16,635 nucleotides of DNA from VAZQ01 sp036406655 (GTDB lineage Bacteria > Pseudomonadota > Alphaproteobacteria > Rhizobiales > Xanthobacteraceae), in NCBI GenBank assembly GCA_036406655.1, contig DASXAP010000107.1:1-16635 (forward strand), read 5' to 3'. Shown here piece by piece: positions 15,322 to 16,635 of the stretch (the stretch's first letter is position 1; each line of letters opens with the position of its first letter). The notes under the pieces are model-generated. The model made no database searches. It had not been told where the DNA came from and worked only from the letters and a program-made list of their open reading frames with translations. A program made the translations under genes and the position numbers.

Positions 15322-15827
15322 GAAGCCGGCTTGGCCGGATGCGCCGGCGGGGCGGCCGGCCCGAGCTCGCCGGCCCGAAACCGGCGCGCCAGCTGGTCGA
15401 GCACGGCGTTGACCATGCCGGTCTCCTCCTTGTCGACGAAGGCATGGGCGATGTCGACATATTCGGAGACCACCACACGCGCCGGCACATCGCTGCGATG
15501 CCCGAGCTCGTAGGCCCCTGCCCGCAGCACGGCGCGCAGGACCGCCTCGATGCGCTTGAGCGGCCATCCGCGGGCGAGCGCCTCGTCGACGAGGGGATCA
15601 AGGCTGCGCTGCTCGCGCACCACGCCACCCACGATATCCCGAAAGAACGCCGCCTCCGCGGGCGGATATTGCGCGCCTTCCAGCTCGCGACCGATCCAAT
15701 GGCTCTCGAACTCGACCAGGATGTCCGGCAGCGCCGTTCCCGCGACGTCCATCTGATAGAGCGCCTGCACGGCGGCCAGTCGGGCGGCGCTGCGGCGGTT
15801 GGCTCTTGGCCGGGGCTGGCGACCCAT
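15318..15827 (-). CDS. nusB: Transcription antitermination factor NusB
   Basis: NusB binds boxA RNA with NusE (ribosomal protein S10) in rRNA antitermination complexes. The 169-residue protein has the all-helical NusB pattern: a basic N-terminus, SAARLAAVQALYQMDVAGT (13-31), FFRDIVGGVVREQRSLDPLV (61-80), LKRIEAVLRAVLRAGAYEL (90-108), VPARVVVSEYVDIAHAFVD (113-131) and GMVNAVLDQLARRFR. A short Ala/Pro-rich tail follows. It starts 2 nt after the ribH stop, so the two are coupled. Its TAG (complement of 15318-15320) shares the palindrome CTAG with the stop of the convergent P450 gene. Confidence 0.96.
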   Translation of the reverse strand: MGRQPRPRANRRSAARLAAVQALYQMDVAGTALPDILVEFESHWIGRELEGAQYPPAEAAFFRDIVGGVVREQRSLDPLVDEALARGWPLKRIEAVLRAVLRAGAYELGHRSDVPARVVVSEYVDIAHAFVDKEETGMVNAVLDQLARRFRAGELGPAAPPAHPAKPAS

Positions 15828-15829
15828 GA

Positions 15830-16321
15830 TCAGCTCACGGCGAGGCGGCGCTTGAGCCGCACCAGCGCGAGCGCGGCACGCGCGGCGTCACCACCCTTGT
15901 CGCCCTGCTCCGGCCGCGCCCGCGCCCAGGCCTGCGCCTCCGTGTCGACGGTGAGAATGCCGTTGCCGACCGGCAGGCCGCGGGCAAGCGAAACGTCCAA
16001 CAGGGCGCGCGCCGACTGCTGCGAAACGATCTCGAAATGCAACGTCTCGCCGCGAATGACGCAGCCGAGCGCGACTGCGCCCTCGTAGGGCCTGCCGGCC
16101 TGCTCTGCGGCGTCGGCGGCAAGCGCGATCGCGGGGGCGATTTCCAGCGAGCCGGGCACGCTCACACGATCGAAAGCAGCCCCGACCTCGCGCAGCGCGC
16201 GCGTCGCCCCGGCAAGCAGTGCATCGGCGATATCGGCATAGAACCGCGCTTCAACGACCAGCACGCGAGCACCCGCGAGCATGCTCGAATCGCTCTCGAT
16301 CGCCCGGCGCGGCTCGGCCAT
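15830..16321 (-). CDS. ribH: 6,7-dimethyl-8-ribityllumazine synthase
   Basis: RibH condenses 5-amino-6-ribitylamino-uracil with dihydroxybutanone phosphate, the penultimate step of riboflavin synthesis. The 163-residue protein has VVEARFYADIADALLAGA (22-39, with the substrate-stacking aromatic Phe27), VSVPGSLEIAPAI (53-65), GCVIRGETLHFEIVS (86-100, with the catalytic His95) and VGNGILTVDTEAQAWARA (118-135). The ATG at 16319-16321 is preceded by GGAGGAGGG (16325-16333) and is preferred over one at 16387. It lies between ribE and nusB on the same strand. Confidence 0.97.
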   Translation of the reverse strand: MAEPRRAIESDSSMLAGARVLVVEARFYADIADALLAGATRALREVGAAFDRVSVPGSLEIAPAIALAADAAEQAGRPYEGAVALGCVIRGETLHFEIVSQQSARALLDVSLARGLPVGNGILTVDTEAQAWARARPEQGDKGGDAARAALALVRLKRRLAVS

Positions 16322-16404
16322 CGTCCCTCCTCCGCCTTCCCGCGGTCGTAGCAAGCGGATCGCCGGGGGGGCAAGGCATTGGGGCAAGCAGGCCGCCCCG
16401 CCTC

Positions 16405-16635
16405 TTACGATCGCTCCATCAGCCGCGCCGCGTAGCGGGCCATCAGGTCGACCTCGATATTGAGCTCCTTGCCGGCGGCGATCGTTCCGAAGCTCGTCAC
16501 CTGGAGCGTATGCGGGATGATCAGCGTGGAAAACGTATCGTCGGCAACTCCGTTGACGGTCAGCGACACTCCATCCAACGCAACCGAGCCCTTCGGCGCG
16601 ATGAACCGTGCAAGCGACGCCGGCGCCCGCAGCAC
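16405..16635 (-). CDS. ribE: Riboflavin synthase alpha subunit, C-terminal part
   Basis: The gene is cut by the right edge; 76 residues and the stop codon remain. They match the second lumazine-binding domain: FIAPKGSVALDGVSLTVNGV, a TLIIPHTLQVTSF segment, and KELNIEVDLMARYAARL. The enzyme dismutates two molecules of the RibH product into riboflavin. The GTG at the very edge is a codon inside the gene, not its start. It precedes ribH by 83 nt on the same strand. Confidence 0.95.
   Translation of the reverse strand: MLRAPASLARFIAPKGSVALDGVSLTVNGVADDTFSTLIIPHTLQVTSFGTIAAGKELNIEVDLMARYAARLMERS

Noticed and set aside
1..16635. CRISPR arrays, insertion sequences, phage genes and attachment sites.
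   Set aside because: No spaced direct-repeat array, transposase or integrase motif, or terminal inverted repeats were seen on reading both strands.

Overview
The window looks like a high-GC alphaproteobacterial chromosome, most probably of the order Hyphomicrobiales (Rhizobiales), Bradyrhizobium/Xanthobacter side. I base this on gene content and order: a CBP3-type ubiquinol-cytochrome c chaperone, DUF177, plsX, fabH, ihfA and a MerR regulator in a row; an alphaproteobacterial BamE lipoprotein; a K+-independent H+-pyrophosphatase; and the ribE-ribH-nusB-thiL cluster. Most of it is core genome. I found no rRNA, tRNA, CRISPR array, insertion sequence or phage gene, and no gene-free stretch longer than 300 bases.

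Left end (1-1700), the most accessory-looking part: the 3' end of an unidentified gene runs into a gene for an XRE-type helix-turn-helix protein with a DUF1488-like C-terminus. A convergent gene for a four-cysteine zinc-ribbon protein of unknown function follows, then a spacer with an intrinsic terminator on the minus strand.

Region 1671-7298, all minus strand, read from right to left: CBP3 chaperone - DUF177 (YceD) - plsX - fabH - ihfA - MerR regulator - DUF900-type alpha/beta hydrolase. CBP3 and DUF177 overlap by ATGA, and plsX and fabH are 2 nt apart, so these genes are probably translationally coupled. The block joins respiratory complex III assembly, initiation of fatty acid and phospholipid synthesis, and a nucleoid protein.

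Region 7415-10166: bamE is divergent from the CBP3 gene. A cloverleaf-like palindromic repeat lies between bamE and the large membrane pyrophosphatase gene hppA, which is on the minus strand.

Region 10350-16635: an MFS transporter, an FMN-dependent alpha-hydroxy-acid dehydrogenase, thiL, nusB, ribH and the C-terminal part of ribE are all on the minus strand. A single cytochrome P450 gene on the plus strand sits between nusB and thiL and breaks an otherwise conserved vitamin/transcription cluster. Its stop codon shares a CTAG with the nusB stop codon.

I see no convincing new multi-gene system. The best leads are the XRE-DUF1488 gene with its truncated upstream partner, the P450 placed inside the rib-nusB-thiL cluster, and the structured repeat beside hppA.
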